NCBI GenBank assembly: GCA_050249455.1
Contig: JBFWQM010000005.1
Location: forward strand, 1 to 61,438
Length of the DNA stretch: 61,438 bases
Source: JBFWQM01 sp050249455
Lineage (GTDB): Bacteria; Pseudomonadota; Alphaproteobacteria; MPNO01; VGEU01
Direction: 5' to 3'
Position numbers and translations under genes: made by a program. This document shows positions 1 to 8,080 of this stretch, in pieces. How positions within the stretch are numbered: position 1 is the stretch's first letter; every line of letters starts with the position of its first letter. Below the pieces are notes generated by a model. That model did not search any database and was not told where the DNA came from. It saw only the letters and a program-made list of their open reading frames with translations.

Positions 1-437
1 TCGCCGACACGCTGGCGCCGGACGGCGCCATTGCCGGCGCCGTGCCCGACGAGACGGCGTGGGCCGACATCGCGCGCGGCCTCGCCGTGGCGCATGCCCT
101 CGGCGCGGCCGACGTCGGTCAGGCCGTCGTGGTGCAGCAGGGCCTGGTGCTGGGGGTCGAGGCGGCGGAAGGCACCGACGCGCTGCTGGCGCGTTGCGCG
201 GCGCTGCGCCGCGACGGGCCGGGCGGCGTGCTGGTCAAGCGCAGCAAGCCCGGACAGGAGACGCGCATCGACCTGCCCGCGATCGGCGCGACGACGGTGG
301 AGCGGGCGGCTGAGGCGGGTCTGCGCGGGATCGCGGTGGAGGCGGGGCGCACCCTGGTGATCGACCGCCCGGCCGTGGCGCGCGCCGCCGCGGCGCACGG
401 GATCTTCGTGGTTGGCATCGCCATCGACGAACGATGA
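1..437 (+). CDS. lpxI: UDP-2,3-diacylglucosamine pyrophosphatase LpxI, C-terminal part
   Basis: This frame is open from the left edge, so the gene is truncated by the window; about 145 C-terminal residues are visible. They match the DUF1009/LpxI catalytic domain: VVQQGLVLGVEAAEGTD, then VLVKRSKPGQ, then DLPAIGATTVERAAEAGL and a final GIFVVGIAI. LpxI hydrolyses UDP-2,3-diacylglucosamine to lipid X at the inner face of the cytoplasmic membrane, replacing LpxH in alphaproteobacteria. Its stop overlaps the lpxB start by ATGA, so the two successive lipid A steps are translationally coupled. The identification is strong. The N-terminal domain and the promoter lie outside the window. Confidence 0.93.
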   Translation, partial: ADTLAPDGAIAGAVPDETAWADIARGLAVAHALGAADVGQAVVVQQGLVLGVEAAEGTDALLARCAALRRDGPGGVLVKRSKPGQETRIDLPAIGATTVERAAEAGLRGIAVEAGRTLVIDRPAVARAAAAHGIFVVGIAIDER

Positions 438-1633
438 GCCCGGCGGCTGTCCACGACGGCGAACGGTCGCTGGTCTACCTCGTGGCCGGCGAGCCGTCGG
501 GCGACGTGCTGGGCGCGCGGCTGGTAGCGGCGCTGAAGCGCCGCGCCGGCGACCGCCTGGCCTTCGCCGGCCTCGGCGGCGAGCGGATGGCGGGGGAGGG
601 GATCGCGAGCCTGTTCCCGATCGCCGAGCTGTCGCACATCGGGCTCGACGCGATTCCACACATCCCGCATCTCCTGCGCCGTATGCGCGAGGTCGGCGAC
701 GACGCCCTGGCGCGCGGCGCGCAGGTGGTCGTGACCATCGACGTGCCCGACTTCAGCGCGGGCGTGTGGCGGCGGCTGCGCGGCCGCGGCATCCCGCTGG
801 TCCACTACGTGGCGCCGACCGTGTGGGCATGGCGGGCGGGCCGGGCGCGGCGCATCGCGCGTCGGATCGATCACCTGCTGGCGCTGTTCCCGTTCGAGCC
901 GCCGTATTTCGAGCGCGAAGGCCTGCCGTGCACCTTCGTCGGCCATCCCGCGGTCGAAGGCGGCGCGCCGCGGGGAGACGGGGCCGCCTTCCGCGCCCGC
1001 CACGGCATCGCCCGCGGTCCGGTCGTCGCGCTGATGCCGGGCAGCCGCCATGGCGAGGTGGGCCGCCACCTGGGGCCGTTCGGCGACGCCGTGCGCACGC
1101 TCGCCGGCCGCCACGGCGGGCTGACGCTGGTGCTGCCGACGGTGCAGCCGGTGGCCGCGGCGGTCCGGGCGGCGGCGGCCGGCTGGGGCGTGCCGCATCA
1201 CGTCGTCGAGGCGGAGGCCGAGCGCTACGATGCGGTGGCGGCGGCCGACGCGGCGCTGGTCGCCTCCGGCACGGCGACGCTGGAGGTGGCGCTGGCGGGC
1301 GTGCCCATGATAGTCACCTACCGGACGCACCCGCTGACCCACTGGGTCGGCCGGCGGCTGGTCCGGGTGCCGTATCTTTCGCTGGTGAACATCCTGCTCG
1401 GCCGTGCCGCGGTCCCGGAACTGCTGCAGGACGAATGCCGCGGCGATGCGCTCGCCCTGGCGCTGGCGGGACTGCTGGAGAACCCTGGCGCGCGCGAGGC
1501 GCAGCGTGCGGCGATGCGCGAGGCGGCGGCGCTGGTGCGTCCGGATTCCGAATTGCCGAGCGACCGCGCCGCGGCGGTCGTGCTCGACATGTTGGCGCGG
1601 TACAGCGCGGCAGGAGGGAGAAAGGCATCATGA
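434..1633 (+). CDS. lpxB: Lipid-A-disaccharide synthase LpxB
   Basis: The 399-residue protein has the GT19 family length. LpxB condenses lipid X with UDP-2,3-diacylglucosamine to form the beta-1,6 disaccharide of lipid A, as a peripheral inner-membrane enzyme. Diagnostic stretches are the N-terminal VAGEPSGDVLGARL, the central HYVAPTVWAWRAGRARRI, VGHPAVEG, the phosphate-binding LMPGSRHGEV and the C-terminal SGTATLEVALAGVPMIVTYR. The ATG overlaps the lpxI stop by 4 bp, and its own stop overlaps the next gene's ATG in the same way, so three genes are read as one coupled unit. Confidence 0.97.
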   Translation: MSPAAVHDGERSLVYLVAGEPSGDVLGARLVAALKRRAGDRLAFAGLGGERMAGEGIASLFPIAELSHIGLDAIPHIPHLLRRMREVGDDALARGAQVVVTIDVPDFSAGVWRRLRGRGIPLVHYVAPTVWAWRAGRARRIARRIDHLLALFPFEPPYFEREGLPCTFVGHPAVEGGAPRGDGAAFRARHGIARGPVVALMPGSRHGEVGRHLGPFGDAVRTLAGRHGGLTLVLPTVQPVAAAVRAAAAGWGVPHHVVEAEAERYDAVAAADAALVASGTATLEVALAGVPMIVTYRTHPLTHWVGRRLVRVPYLSLVNILLGRAAVPELLQDECRGDALALALAGLLENPGAREAQRAAMREAAALVRPDSELPSDRAAAVVLDMLARYSAAGGRKAS

Positions 1634-2037
1634 GCGTCGATACCAGCAAGTTCCGGCTTCTTCACACCATGATCCGGGTCATGGACATGGACCGGTCGGT
1701 CGATTTCTACACCCGTCATCTCGGGATGAAGCTGCTGCGGCGGCAGGACTACGAGGGCGGGCGCTTCACGCTCGCGTTCCTCGGCTATGGCGACGAGCAG
1801 AGCAACACGGTGATCGAGCTGACCCACAACTGGGACCAGAAGGAGCCCTATCAGCTGGGCTCCGCGTTCGGACACCTGGCGGTCGGCGTGCCCGACATCT
1901 ACGGCACCTGCGACGCGCTGGCCGAGGCCGGCGTCAAGATCCCGCGCCCGGCCGGGCCGATGAAGGGCGGCAGCCGCCCGATCGCCTTCATCGAGGATCC
2001 GGACGGCTACCGCATCGAGCTGGTCGAACGGAGCTGA
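1630..2037 (+). CDS. gloA: Lactoylglutathione lyase (glyoxalase I)
   Basis: The 135-residue vicinal-oxygen-chelate protein is likely glyoxalase I, which isomerises the methylglyoxal-glutathione hemithioacetal to S-lactoylglutathione in the cytosol. By comparison with the E. coli enzyme the metal ligands would be His12, Glu63, His82 and Glu130, and all four are present (LLHTMIRV, VIELTHN, GHLAVGV, GYRIELVE). The length and the HTMIRVMD...SVDFYTRHLGM start are typical of the Ni/Co-type bacterial enzyme. It overlaps lpxB by ATGA, so it is expressed with the lipid A genes. A metabolic reason for that pairing is not obvious from the sequence. Confidence 0.93.
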   Translation: MSVDTSKFRLLHTMIRVMDMDRSVDFYTRHLGMKLLRRQDYEGGRFTLAFLGYGDEQSNTVIELTHNWDQKEPYQLGSAFGHLAVGVPDIYGTCDALAEAGVKIPRPAGPMKGGSRPIAFIEDPDGYRIELVERS

Positions 2038-2064
2038 CGGCGCCTCGAAGGCCGGCCTGAATCG

Positions 2065-2093
2065 GCAGGGGCGGGCACGAGGCCCGCCCCTGC
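2065..2093. terminator. Hairpin between convergent gloA and gltA
   Basis: A perfect 12-bp GC-only stem (GCAGGGGCGGGC and its complement) encloses the loop ACGAG midway between two convergent genes. No T-tract follows on either strand, so it is not a textbook intrinsic terminator, but its place and stability suggest a two-way transcription barrier. Confidence 0.5.
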
Positions 2094-2119
2094 GACGTCC
2101 AGACGTGCGCGACCGCGCG

Positions 2120-3442
2120 TCAGCCGCGGCGATCGACCGGCACGAACTCGCGGCGGGTGCGCCCGACGTAGAGCTGGCGGGGCCGGCCGATCTTCTGGTT
2201 CGGGTCCTCGATCATCTCGTTCCACTGCGTCACCCAGCCGACCGTGCGCGCCACGGCGAAGATCGCGGTGAACATCGAGGTCGGGATGCCGAGCGCCTGG
2301 AAGATGATCCCCGAGTAGAAATCGACGTTCGGGTACAGCTTGCGCTTGATGAAATAGTCGTCCTGCAGCGCGATCTGCTCCAGCTCCATCGCAAGCTCGA
2401 GCAGCGGGTCGTGCTTGATGCCGAGCTCGCCCAGCACCTCGTGGCAGGTCTTGCGCATGATGCTGGCGCGCGGGTCGAAGTTCTTGTAGACGCGGTGCCC
2501 GAAGCCCATCAGGCGGGTGGCGTCGTCGCGGTCCTTCACCCGCTTCAGGAATTCGCCGATGTGGTCCTTGCTGCCGATCTGCTTCAGCATGCTCAGCACC
2601 GCCTCGTTGGCGCCGCCATGGGCGGGGCCCCACAGGCTGGCGATGCCGGCGGCGATGCAGGCGAACGGGTTGGCGCCCGACGAGCCGGCCAGCCGCACCG
2701 TCGAGGTGGAGGCGTTCTGCTCGTGGTCCGCGTGCAGGATGAGGATGCGGTCCATCGCGTTGGCGAAGACCGGGTTGACCTTGTGCGGCTCGCACGGCGT
2801 GGCGAACAGCATGTGCAGGAAGTTCTCGGCGTAGGGCAGCTTGTTCTGCGGGTAGATGAACGGCTGGCCGATCGAGTACTTGAACGCCCACGCCGCGATG
2901 GTCGGCATCTTGGCGATCAGCCGGTAGGACGCGATCATCCTCTGGTGCGGGTCGGAGATGTCGGTGGAGTCGTGATAGAACGCCGACAGGGCGCCCACCA
3001 CGCCGCACATCACCGCCATCGGATGCGCATCGCGCCGGAAGCCGCGGTAGAACTGCGCGAGCTGCTCGTGCACCATCGTGTGATAGGTGATGTCGTGCTC
3101 GAACTTGGTCTTCTCGGCGGCGGTGGGCAGCTCGCCCTTCAGGAGCAGGTACGCCGCCTCCATGAAGTCGCTGTGCTGGGCGAGGTCCTCGATCGGATAG
3201 CCGCGGTAGAGCAGGATGCCGTTGTCGCCGTCGATATAGGTGATCTTCGATTCGCAGCTGCCCGTGGAGACGAAGCCCGGGTCGTAGGTGAACATGTCCA
3301 GCTCGCCGTAGAGCTTGCGGATGTCGATCACCTTGGGGCCGACGCTGCCGCTCATCACCGGGAACGTCGTCGTCTTGCCGCTGGCGTTGTCGGTCAGCGT
3401 GACCGTGTCCTTAGCGTTTGCGGCAGCCGGGTTCTGGCTCAT
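2120..3442 (-). CDS. gltA: Citrate synthase
   Basis: The 440-residue type II citrate synthase condenses acetyl-CoA and oxaloacetate at the entry of the TCA cycle. The family motifs are present: the N-terminal YDPGF and YIDGDNGILLYRGYPI, the ILHADHEQNASTSTVR segment with an active-site His, the MGFGHRVYKNFDPRA segment with the second His, and the C-terminal GRPRQLYVG. The ATG at 3442 was chosen because it follows an AAAGGGACG ribosome site and gives the usual family N-terminus; the frame stays open 22 codons further upstream. It is a single gene with its own promoter, and the NADH-sensitive hexameric form is expected from its length. Confidence 0.97.
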   Translation of the reverse strand: MSQNPAAANAKDTVTLTDNASGKTTTFPVMSGSVGPKVIDIRKLYGELDMFTYDPGFVSTGSCESKITYIDGDNGILLYRGYPIEDLAQHSDFMEAAYLLLKGELPTAAEKTKFEHDITYHTMVHEQLAQFYRGFRRDAHPMAVMCGVVGALSAFYHDSTDISDPHQRMIASYRLIAKMPTIAAWAFKYSIGQPFIYPQNKLPYAENFLHMLFATPCEPHKVNPVFANAMDRILILHADHEQNASTSTVRLAGSSGANPFACIAAGIASLWGPAHGGANEAVLSMLKQIGSKDHIGEFLKRVKDRDDATRLMGFGHRVYKNFDPRASIMRKTCHEVLGELGIKHDPLLELAMELEQIALQDDYFIKRKLYPNVDFYSGIIFQALGIPTSMFTAIFAVARTVGWVTQWNEMIEDPNQKIGRPRQLYVGRTRREFVPVDRRG

Positions 3443-3507
3443 AACGAACGTCCCTTTCGGTTGGATGTCGGAGGGGCCGTCGGGCGGCGGCCGGGAAATT
3501 GGGGCCA

Positions 3508-3536
3508 AACATAGCCATTCAAGCTTAATTTTTCAA
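3508..3536 (-). promoter_or_regulatory. Sigma-70-type promoter for gltA
   Basis: Reading the minus strand, TTGAAA (3536-3531), a 17-bp spacer and TATGTT (3513-3508) lie about 65 bp upstream of the gltA ATG, in a conspicuously AT-rich patch. Spacing is ideal and both boxes are close to consensus. No experimental start site is known. Confidence 0.65.
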
Positions 3537-3556
3537 ACAGGCTTGCTGCGCCGCAC

Positions 3557-4966
3557 CTAAGCCGGTTCGCCGGTCTCCAGGACCTGCCGGATCCGCGCCA
3601 GCGTCTCGTCGCGGCCCAGGATTTCCATCATCCGGAAGATCGGCGGCGATACCGTGCTGCCGGTGACCGCCGCGCGCAGCGGCTGGGCGAACTCGACCAG
3701 CTTGACCCCCGCGGCTTCCGTGGCGGCCCGCACCGCCGACTCCAGCGCATCCGCGTTCCAGTCGGCCGCCGCGTTCAACGTGGCAAAGACTTCGTTAAGC
3801 CGGTGCCGGCCGTGGGGTTCGAGCACCTTCTGGGCCTTGGCGTCGGGTGCGGCCGCACGGATGTAGATCATGGCGTTGTCGGCCAGCTCGACCAGCGTGC
3901 GCGCCCGCGGCTTCAGATCGGGCATGGCCCGGACCAGGCGGTCGCGCTCGGCGCCGCCGAGGACGCCGCCCAGCCGCGCCTCGATGAACGGGGCGGCCAG
4001 GGTGACGAGGCGGGCGTCGCTGGTGGCGCGCAAATAGTGGGCGTTGACGCTGGAAAGCTTCTCCATGTCGAAGCGCGAGGGCGACCGGCCGATGCCGCCG
4101 ATGTCGAACCATTCGATGGCCTGCTCGGTCGAGATGATCTCGTCGTCGCCGTGGCTCCAGCCCAGGCGCAGGAGATAGTTGCGCAGCGACTCGGCCAGGA
4201 ATCCCATCTCGCGGTAGGCTTCCGCGCCCAGCGCGCCGTGGCGCTTCGACAGCTTCGCCCCGTCGGGGCCGTGGATCAGCGGGATGTGCGAATAGTTCGG
4301 CGGCTGCCAGCCGAGGCTGCGGAACAGCTGGGTCTGGCGGAACGCGTTGGTCAGGTGATCGTCGCCGCGGATGACGTGGGTGATCGCCATGTCGTGGTCG
4401 TCGACCACCACCGAGAGCATGTAGGTGGGCGTGCCGTCGGCGCGCAGCAGCACCATGTCGTCGAGCTCGGCGTTGGCGACCCGCACTTCGCCCTGGACGC
4501 CGTCGGCGACCACCGTCTCGCCGTCGCGCGGCGCCTTGAAGCGGACCACCGGCCTGGCGCCGGGCGGCGCGTCGGCAGGGTCCCGGTCGCGCCAGCGGCC
4601 GTTGTAGCGAACCGACCGGCCTTCCGCGCGCGCCTTTTCGCGCATCTCCGCCAGCTCCTGGGGCGTGGCGTAGCAGTGGTAGGCGCCCCCGGCCGCGAGC
4701 AGGGCGTGCGCTACCTCGGCATGGCGCTGCATCCGGCTGAACTGGTAGACGACCTCGCCGTCCCACTGCAGGCCGAGCCAGGCGAGGCCGTCGAGGATGG
4801 CATCGACCGCCGGCTGGGTCGACCGCTCGCGGTCGGTGTCCTCGATCCGCAGCAGGAACCGGCCGCCGTGATGGCGGGCGAACAGCCAGTTGAAAAGCGC
4901 TGTCCGCGCGCCGCCGATGTGCAGGAATCCGGTCGGCGATGGCGCGAAGCGGGTCACGACCGTCAT
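3557..4966 (-). CDS. gltX: Glutamyl-tRNA synthetase
   Basis: The 469-residue class I synthetase charges tRNA-Glu. Near the start is FAPSPTGFLHIGGART, which contains the HIGH-like signature, and the KMSKS-like loop appears as KLSKRHGA. Internal segments such as YCTP-like YHCYATPQE, VIRGDDHLTNAFRQ and PLIHGPDG are typical of GluRS. Alphaproteobacteria often have two GluRS-type genes, one of which can make Glu-tRNA-Gln; this sequence alone does not settle the tRNA range. A ribosome site with GGGAG precedes the ATG. It sits between gltA and the divergent comEC, as in many alphaproteobacteria. Confidence 0.96.
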   Translation of the reverse strand: MTVVTRFAPSPTGFLHIGGARTALFNWLFARHHGGRFLLRIEDTDRERSTQPAVDAILDGLAWLGLQWDGEVVYQFSRMQRHAEVAHALLAAGGAYHCYATPQELAEMREKARAEGRSVRYNGRWRDRDPADAPPGARPVVRFKAPRDGETVVADGVQGEVRVANAELDDMVLLRADGTPTYMLSVVVDDHDMAITHVIRGDDHLTNAFRQTQLFRSLGWQPPNYSHIPLIHGPDGAKLSKRHGALGAEAYREMGFLAESLRNYLLRLGWSHGDDEIISTEQAIEWFDIGGIGRSPSRFDMEKLSSVNAHYLRATSDARLVTLAAPFIEARLGGVLGGAERDRLVRAMPDLKPRARTLVELADNAMIYIRAAAPDAKAQKVLEPHGRHRLNEVFATLNAAADWNADALESAVRAATEAAGVKLVEFAQPLRAAVTGSTVSPPIFRMMEILGRDETLARIRQVLETGEPA

Positions 4967-4996
4967 GGGCGGGCGGCTCTCCCTGTTGGCAGCGGC

Positions 4997-5023
4997 TCTT
5001 TAGCACATCCCTGCCGATGGCAA
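4997..5023 (-). promoter_or_regulatory. Possible promoter for gltX
   Basis: On the minus strand TTGCCA (5023-5018) is followed after a short 15-bp spacer by TGC-TAAAGA (-10 at 5002-4997), which has an extended -10 dinucleotide. The short spacer makes this tentative. No comparable site was seen for comEC in the rest of this 125-bp divergent gap. Confidence 0.35.
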
Positions 5024-5091
5024 AAATCGCTTGGCCGGGCGGCGGCGGCGGGGCCTAGACTGGTTCCGCAATCGCCGTCGTCGCGCTCGAG

Positions 5092-7254
5092 ATGAACCTG
5101 GGTCGGATCGGCCACGCCGCCTTACCCGCCGCGCATACGCCGCTATGGCTGGCCGCCGCGCTCGGCGACCGGCTGGGCGCGGAGCGCGACCGCTGGGCGT
5201 TGTGGCTGCCGGTCGCCTTCGGCGTCGGCATCGCCCTTTATTTCGCCCTGCCTTCCGAGCCGGCGCTGTGGTCCGGGGCCGTGACCGCGGGCGCCGCGGC
5301 CGGGTGGGCGCTGCTGCGCTGGCCGCGCGGCGACGCTCTGGCGGCGGTGGCCGGCGCCGCCGTTGCCGCCGGCTTCGCGACGGCCACCCTGCACGCGCGG
5401 CTGGCCGATGCGCCGATGCTGGAGCGGCCGCTCGGCTATGCCGCGTTCGACGGCCGGGTGATCGAGGTCGAGGCGCGGCCGGAATCGGTGCGGCTGCTGC
5501 TCGACCGGGTGACGATCGCCGGGCTGCCGACGGCGAAGATTCCCGAACGGATCCGGATCACCATGCGCCGGCCGCCGGCCGACATCCGACCCGGCGACAG
5601 GGTGTCGGGCCGCGCATCGCTGATGCCGCCGTCGCCGCCGGCCGCACCGGGCGCGTTCGATTTCGCCCGCGGCGCCTATTTCGATCGGCTGGGCGCGGTC
5701 GGCTATACGCTGGGAAGCCCGCGCGTCGATCGGCCGCCGGCCGAGGCGTTCGCGTTCGGCCTGCGGGTGGCCGACCTGCGGCTGGCGCTGACCGCGCGGA
5801 TCCGCGCCGCGGTGGGCGATGCCGCCGCCGGCGCAGTGGCGGCGGCGCTGGTCACCGGCGACCGGGCGGCGATCCCGCCGGAAGTGAACGACGCGATGCG
5901 CGATTCCGGCCTCGCGCACCTGCTCTCGATCTCCGGGCTGCATCTCAGCCTGGTCGCGGGGATCGTGCTCGTGACATTGCGCACGCTGCTCGCCGCGGTC
6001 GAGCCGTTGGCGCTGCGAAGGCCGATCAAGAAGTGGGCGGCAGCCGGCGCGCTCGCGGTCGCGTTCGCCTATCTGCAGCTGTCGGGCGGGTCGGTGCCGA
6101 CCCAGCGGGCGTTCCTGATGGTCGCGATCGTGCTGGTCGCCGTCATGGCCGACCGCACCGCCGTCTCCATGCGCTCGATCGCGCTCGCCGCCATGGCGGT
6201 CATGGTGATGGCGCCGGAATCGATGGCGGGGCCGAGCTTCCAGATGTCGTTCGCCGCCGTCGTCGCGTTGGTCGCGACGTACGAGGCGGCGCAGCCGCGG
6301 CTGACCGCGTGGCGGCGCGACGGCGGCGCGCTGCGCCGGGTCTGGCTCTACGTAGCCGGCACGTTGCTGACCACGCTGGTGGCCGGGCTCGCGACCACGC
6401 CGTTCGGCATCTACCACTTCAACCGGCTCCAGCTCTACGCGCTGGCGGCCAACCTGATCGCGATCCCGATCACCGGCTTCTGGATCATGCCGTTCGCGGT
6501 GGCGGCGTTCGCACTGATGCCGCTGGGCCTCGACGGCTGGGCGCTGGCCGCGATGGGCTGGGGCGTCGAGGCGGTGATCGAGACCGCGCACATCGTGGCG
6601 TCGTGGCCCGGCGCGGTATGGCCGGTGCCGGCGATGCCGGCGTGGGGGCTCGGCCTCGTCGCGCTCGGCGGGCTGTGGCTGTGCCTGTGGCGCGGCGGCT
6701 GGCGGCTGTGGGGCGTGCCCGCGATCGCGGCGGGCATCGCCGGCATCGCCGTCACCGCGCCGCCCGACGTGCTGGTCGACGCCGGCCGGCGGCTGCTTGC
6801 CGTGCGCGGCGAGGACGGGTCGGTGGTCATAGCGGGGCGGCGCAAGACAGACTTCGACGCCGACACTTGGACCCGCCGGGCCGGCCGCGATGGCGCGGCC
6901 GCATGGCCCGAGGCCGGCGCCGCGGCCGGCGGCCGGCTGCGCTGCGACCCGCTCGGCTGCGTCTACGAGACGGCGGGGCAGGTGGTCGCCTTCGCGACCG
7001 ACCCCGCGGCGCTGGCGGAGGACTGCCGGCGTGCGACGGTCGTCGTCAGCTTTGCCAGCGTGCGCCGGCGCGCTTGCGCACGACCGGAGCTGATCATCGA
7101 TTCCGGGCGGCTGCGGCGCGAGGGAACGCACGCCCTCTGGCTCAGCCGAGGCGGGATCCGGGTGGAGACGGTGGCGGCGGACCGCGGCGACCGGCCGTGG
7201 TCGCGTCGCCCTAGTAGCGTCGGAACAGGCCGACCAGCCGCCCCTGCACCTTGA
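5092..7254 (+). CDS. comEC: ComEC/Rec2-family membrane protein
   Basis: The 720-residue polytopic membrane protein belongs to the ComEC/Rec2 family, which forms the inner-membrane channel for single-stranded DNA during natural transformation. An N-terminal DUF4131 part (about residues 20-190) is followed by the competence domain, with the characteristic GLAHLLSISGLHLSLVAG and the LSGGSVPTQRAFLMV segment, and then many hydrophobic helices. The C-terminal part is short and lacks an intact metallo-beta-lactamase HxHxDH motif, as in many alphaproteobacterial members. No other competence gene is nearby, so a transformation role is inferred from the family only. The 3' end overlaps the convergent lexA 3' end by 44 bp. 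Confidence 0.88.
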   Translation: MNLGRIGHAALPAAHTPLWLAAALGDRLGAERDRWALWLPVAFGVGIALYFALPSEPALWSGAVTAGAAAGWALLRWPRGDALAAVAGAAVAAGFATATLHARLADAPMLERPLGYAAFDGRVIEVEARPESVRLLLDRVTIAGLPTAKIPERIRITMRRPPADIRPGDRVSGRASLMPPSPPAAPGAFDFARGAYFDRLGAVGYTLGSPRVDRPPAEAFAFGLRVADLRLALTARIRAAVGDAAAGAVAAALVTGDRAAIPPEVNDAMRDSGLAHLLSISGLHLSLVAGIVLVTLRTLLAAVEPLALRRPIKKWAAAGALAVAFAYLQLSGGSVPTQRAFLMVAIVLVAVMADRTAVSMRSIALAAMAVMVMAPESMAGPSFQMSFAAVVALVATYEAAQPRLTAWRRDGGALRRVWLYVAGTLLTTLVAGLATTPFGIYHFNRLQLYALAANLIAIPITGFWIMPFAVAAFALMPLGLDGWALAAMGWGVEAVIETAHIVASWPGAVWPVPAMPAWGLGLVALGGLWLCLWRGGWRLWGVPAIAAGIAGIAVTAPPDVLVDAGRRLLAVRGEDGSVVIAGRRKTDFDADTWTRRAGRDGAAAWPEAGAAAGGRLRCDPLGCVYETAGQVVAFATDPAALAEDCRRATVVVSFASVRRRACARPELIIDSGRLRREGTHALWLSRGGIRVETVAADRGDRPWSRRPSSVGTGRPAAPAP

Positions 7255-7912
7255 CCCGGTCGGGTCCGAAGATACGCGTCTCGTGCGCCGGGTTGGCGGG
7301 CTCCAGCGCGATCGACGCGCCCTTGCGGCGCAGCCGCTTCAGCGTCACCTCGCCGTCATCGACCAGTGCCACGATGATGGTGCCGTTCTCGGCGTCCTGG
7401 ACGCGGCGGACGATGGCGATGTCGCCGTCGTGGATGCCGGCATCGACCATCGAGTCGCCGGCGACCTCGAGCGCATAGTGTTCGCCGCCGCCGAGCAGGC
7501 CGGCGGGAAACGCCATGGTGCGGGTGGGGTCGCGCAGCGCCTCGATCGGCGAGCCGGCGGCGATGCGCCCGTACAGGGGCAGCTCTACGGTCTCGGCTTC
7601 CGCCGGCGCGGCGGCGCCGGACATCGACGGGCGGAACTTGCCCTCGATCACCGTCGGCGCGAACGGCGCGGCGCCCGGCCGGCGGCCCTCCGGCTGGTTC
7701 TCCGGCAGGCGGATCACTTCCAGGGCGCGGGCGCGGTGGGGCAGGCGGCGGATGAAGCCGCGTTCCTCCAGCCCGGTGATCAGGCGGTGGATGCCTGATT
7801 TCGACTTGAGTTTGAGCGCGTCCTTCATCTCGTCGAAGGACGGCGGAATCCCGCGCGCCATCAGCCGGGCATGAATGAAGCGGAGGAGTTCGTACTGCTT
7901 CGGTGTCAGCAT
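7211..7912 (-). CDS. lexA: SOS repressor LexA
   Basis: The 233-residue LexA represses DNA-damage genes and cleaves itself when RecA is activated. A winged helix-turn-helix fills residues 1-65 (start MLTPKQYELLRFI). The self-cleavage site is Ala119-Gly120 in GRIAAGSP, the nucleophile is Ser154 in GDSM, and the general-base lysine is Lys192 in VTLKRL. The ATG at 7912 matches the family N-terminus; the frame is open nine codons upstream. It is the last gene of the trpD-trpC-moaC-moeA direction but has its own promoter and operator in the 168-bp gap, so autoregulation is likely. Confidence 0.97.
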   Translation of the reverse strand: MLTPKQYELLRFIHARLMARGIPPSFDEMKDALKLKSKSGIHRLITGLEERGFIRRLPHRARALEVIRLPENQPEGRRPGAAPFAPTVIEGKFRPSMSGAAAPAEAETVELPLYGRIAAGSPIEALRDPTRTMAFPAGLLGGGEHYALEVAGDSMVDAGIHDGDIAIVRRVQDAENGTIIVALVDDGEVTLKRLRRKGASIALEPANPAHETRIFGPDRVKVQGRLVGLFRRY

Positions 7913-7972
7913 TTTGATGGCGCCCGCCCCATTGCCCACAACATCTGGAACAAAACAAAAACAGCGCGGACC

Positions 7973-7987
7973 GTTCTACTAAAGTTC
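7973..7987 (-). promoter_or_regulatory. SOS box (alphaproteobacterial LexA operator)
   Basis: The direct repeat GTTC-TACTAAA-GTTC (GAAC-N7-GAAC on the coding strand) exactly fits the alphaproteobacterial LexA operator, which is a direct repeat unlike the E. coli palindrome. It covers the -10 box and part of the spacer of the lexA promoter. A weaker related site, GAAC-N7-AAAC, lies at 7948-7962. Confidence 0.9.
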
Positions 7988-8001
7988 TGGTGTGGGGTCA
8001 A
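7973..8001 (-). promoter_or_regulatory. lexA promoter overlapped by the SOS box
   Basis: On the minus strand TTGACC (8001-7996), 17 bp, then TAGAAC (7978-7973). The second GAAC of the SOS box is part of the -10 hexamer, so LexA binding would directly block polymerase. Confidence 0.7.
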
Positions 8002-8080
8002 GGTCGATGGAGCCCGCATGAACAAGGGGTTTCTGCGCCGCCGGGCCGTAGACCGGCCGGCCGCGATTCGGTCGGGCGGG

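Noticed and set aside
412..2037. One long plus-strand frame joining an lpxB shadow to gloA, suggesting a fusion protein
   Set aside because: The first 400 codons are Arg-rich shadow of lpxB. The real gloA start is the ATG at 1630 overlapping the lpxB stop.
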